Positions 6,635-6,711 of a stretch of 6,711 bases of DNA are shown here, piece after piece; within the stretch, counting starts at the first letter, position 1; the number at the start of each line of letters is the position of its first letter. The notes below the pieces were generated by a model. It was not told the DNA's origin and did not search any database. It was given only the letters and a program-made list of their open reading frames with translations. The position numbers were made by a program, and so were the translations under genes. Origin of the DNA: Lentisphaerota bacterium (GTDB taxonomy: Bacteria; Verrucomicrobiota; Kiritimatiellia; RFP12; UBA1067); the NCBI GenBank assembly GCA_015061765.1, contig SUVZ01000212.1, positions 1 to 6,711 on the forward strand, in the 5' to 3' direction.

Positions 6635-6667
6635 AAACCGTACGTGCGGATTTCCCGCATACGGCTT
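6635..6667 (-). ncRNA. Group II intron domain V hairpin, distal copy
   Basis: It has the same 33-nt architecture as the proximal copy: lower 8-bp helix with AGC triad (6666-6664), CG bulge, fully Watson-Crick 5-bp upper helix, and GAAAU loop. 31 of 33 positions match the proximal copy. Confidence 0.85.
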
Positions 6668-6711
6668 TCCTTGCATGACTTTCTCTTTCACAGTTATTTG
6701 CCTTTCACTTT

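Larger units (their letters stand above)
6584..6711 (-). mobile_element. Group II intron 3' module (DV-DVI), distal copy, 5' side cut by window
   Basis: It has the same order as the proximal copy: purine-rich lead with AAAGG before a GTG at 6691, DV at 6667-6635, GAC linker, DVI, and the CTCTACTCTAC end at 6594-6584. Similarity to the proximal copy continues up to the window edge (GTGAAAGG versus ATGAAAGG), so the true 5' boundary is unseen. An intact intron upstream cannot be formally excluded for this copy. The shared lead and open GTG frame make a second stand-alone module more likely. The in-frame product starts MKEKVMQGKPYAGNPHVRF. Confidence 0.75.

Noticed and set aside
6400..6660. Minus-strand frame beginning MREIRTYGLTRGR.
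   Set aside because: It is the alternative-frame translation of DV and DVI and shows no protein character after the module.

Overview
The window reads almost entirely on the minus strand. It suggests a fermentative, glycan-degrading bacterium of the PVC group, most likely Kiritimatiellota or Lentisphaerota. That is an inference from the secreted SUMF1-fold protein with an Ig-like N-terminus, the GH20-type hydrolase, the small secreted beta-rich protein, Shine-Dalgarno use and moderate GC; no rRNA or marker gene is present to confirm it.

Layout in the direction of transcription (high to low coordinates): (1) 6711-6584, a short module ending in an almost canonical group II intron domain V (DV) plus domain VI (DVI), its 5' side cut by the window edge; (2) 6583-6452, a 43-codon secreted-protein remnant with a signal-peptide-like segment but no start codon of its own; (3) a weak AT-rich hairpin at 6451-6430; (4) about 6421-6290, a second DV-DVI module with no room upstream for domains I-IV or an intron reverse transcriptase; (5) 6286-4979, a secreted Ig-like plus SUMF1-fold protein; (6) 4967-4275, a 230-residue secreted protein of unknown function; (7) 4263-1411, a 950-residue secreted protein that looks like a glycoside hydrolase of unassigned family; (8) 1399-1, the first 466 residues of a secreted GH20 beta-N-acetylhexosaminidase-type enzyme, running off the window.

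The last four genes look like one operon: same strand, each junction exactly 11 nt, and most with a Shine-Dalgarno element overlapping the previous stop. GH20 enzymes remove terminal beta-linked GlcNAc/GalNAc, so exported processing of amino-sugar glycans is the most economical role. The substrate of the 950-residue protein is unknown, and the SUMF1 protein lacks the formylglycine-generating cysteines, so it is more likely structural or binding than catalytic.

The most unusual content is the pair of stand-alone group II intron 3' modules, each fused directly to the 5' end of a secreted-protein ORF. DV keeps its AGC triad and CG bulge, DVI keeps an unpaired A 7 nt from the conserved CTCTACTCTAC end, and differences in DV between the copies preserve pairing. 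The reading frame from an upstream GTG runs open through both modules into the downstream ORF, and the two copies differ by whole codons. This could be a domesticated 5' leader, a trans-splicing acceptor or a mobile 5' cassette; the sequence alone cannot decide.
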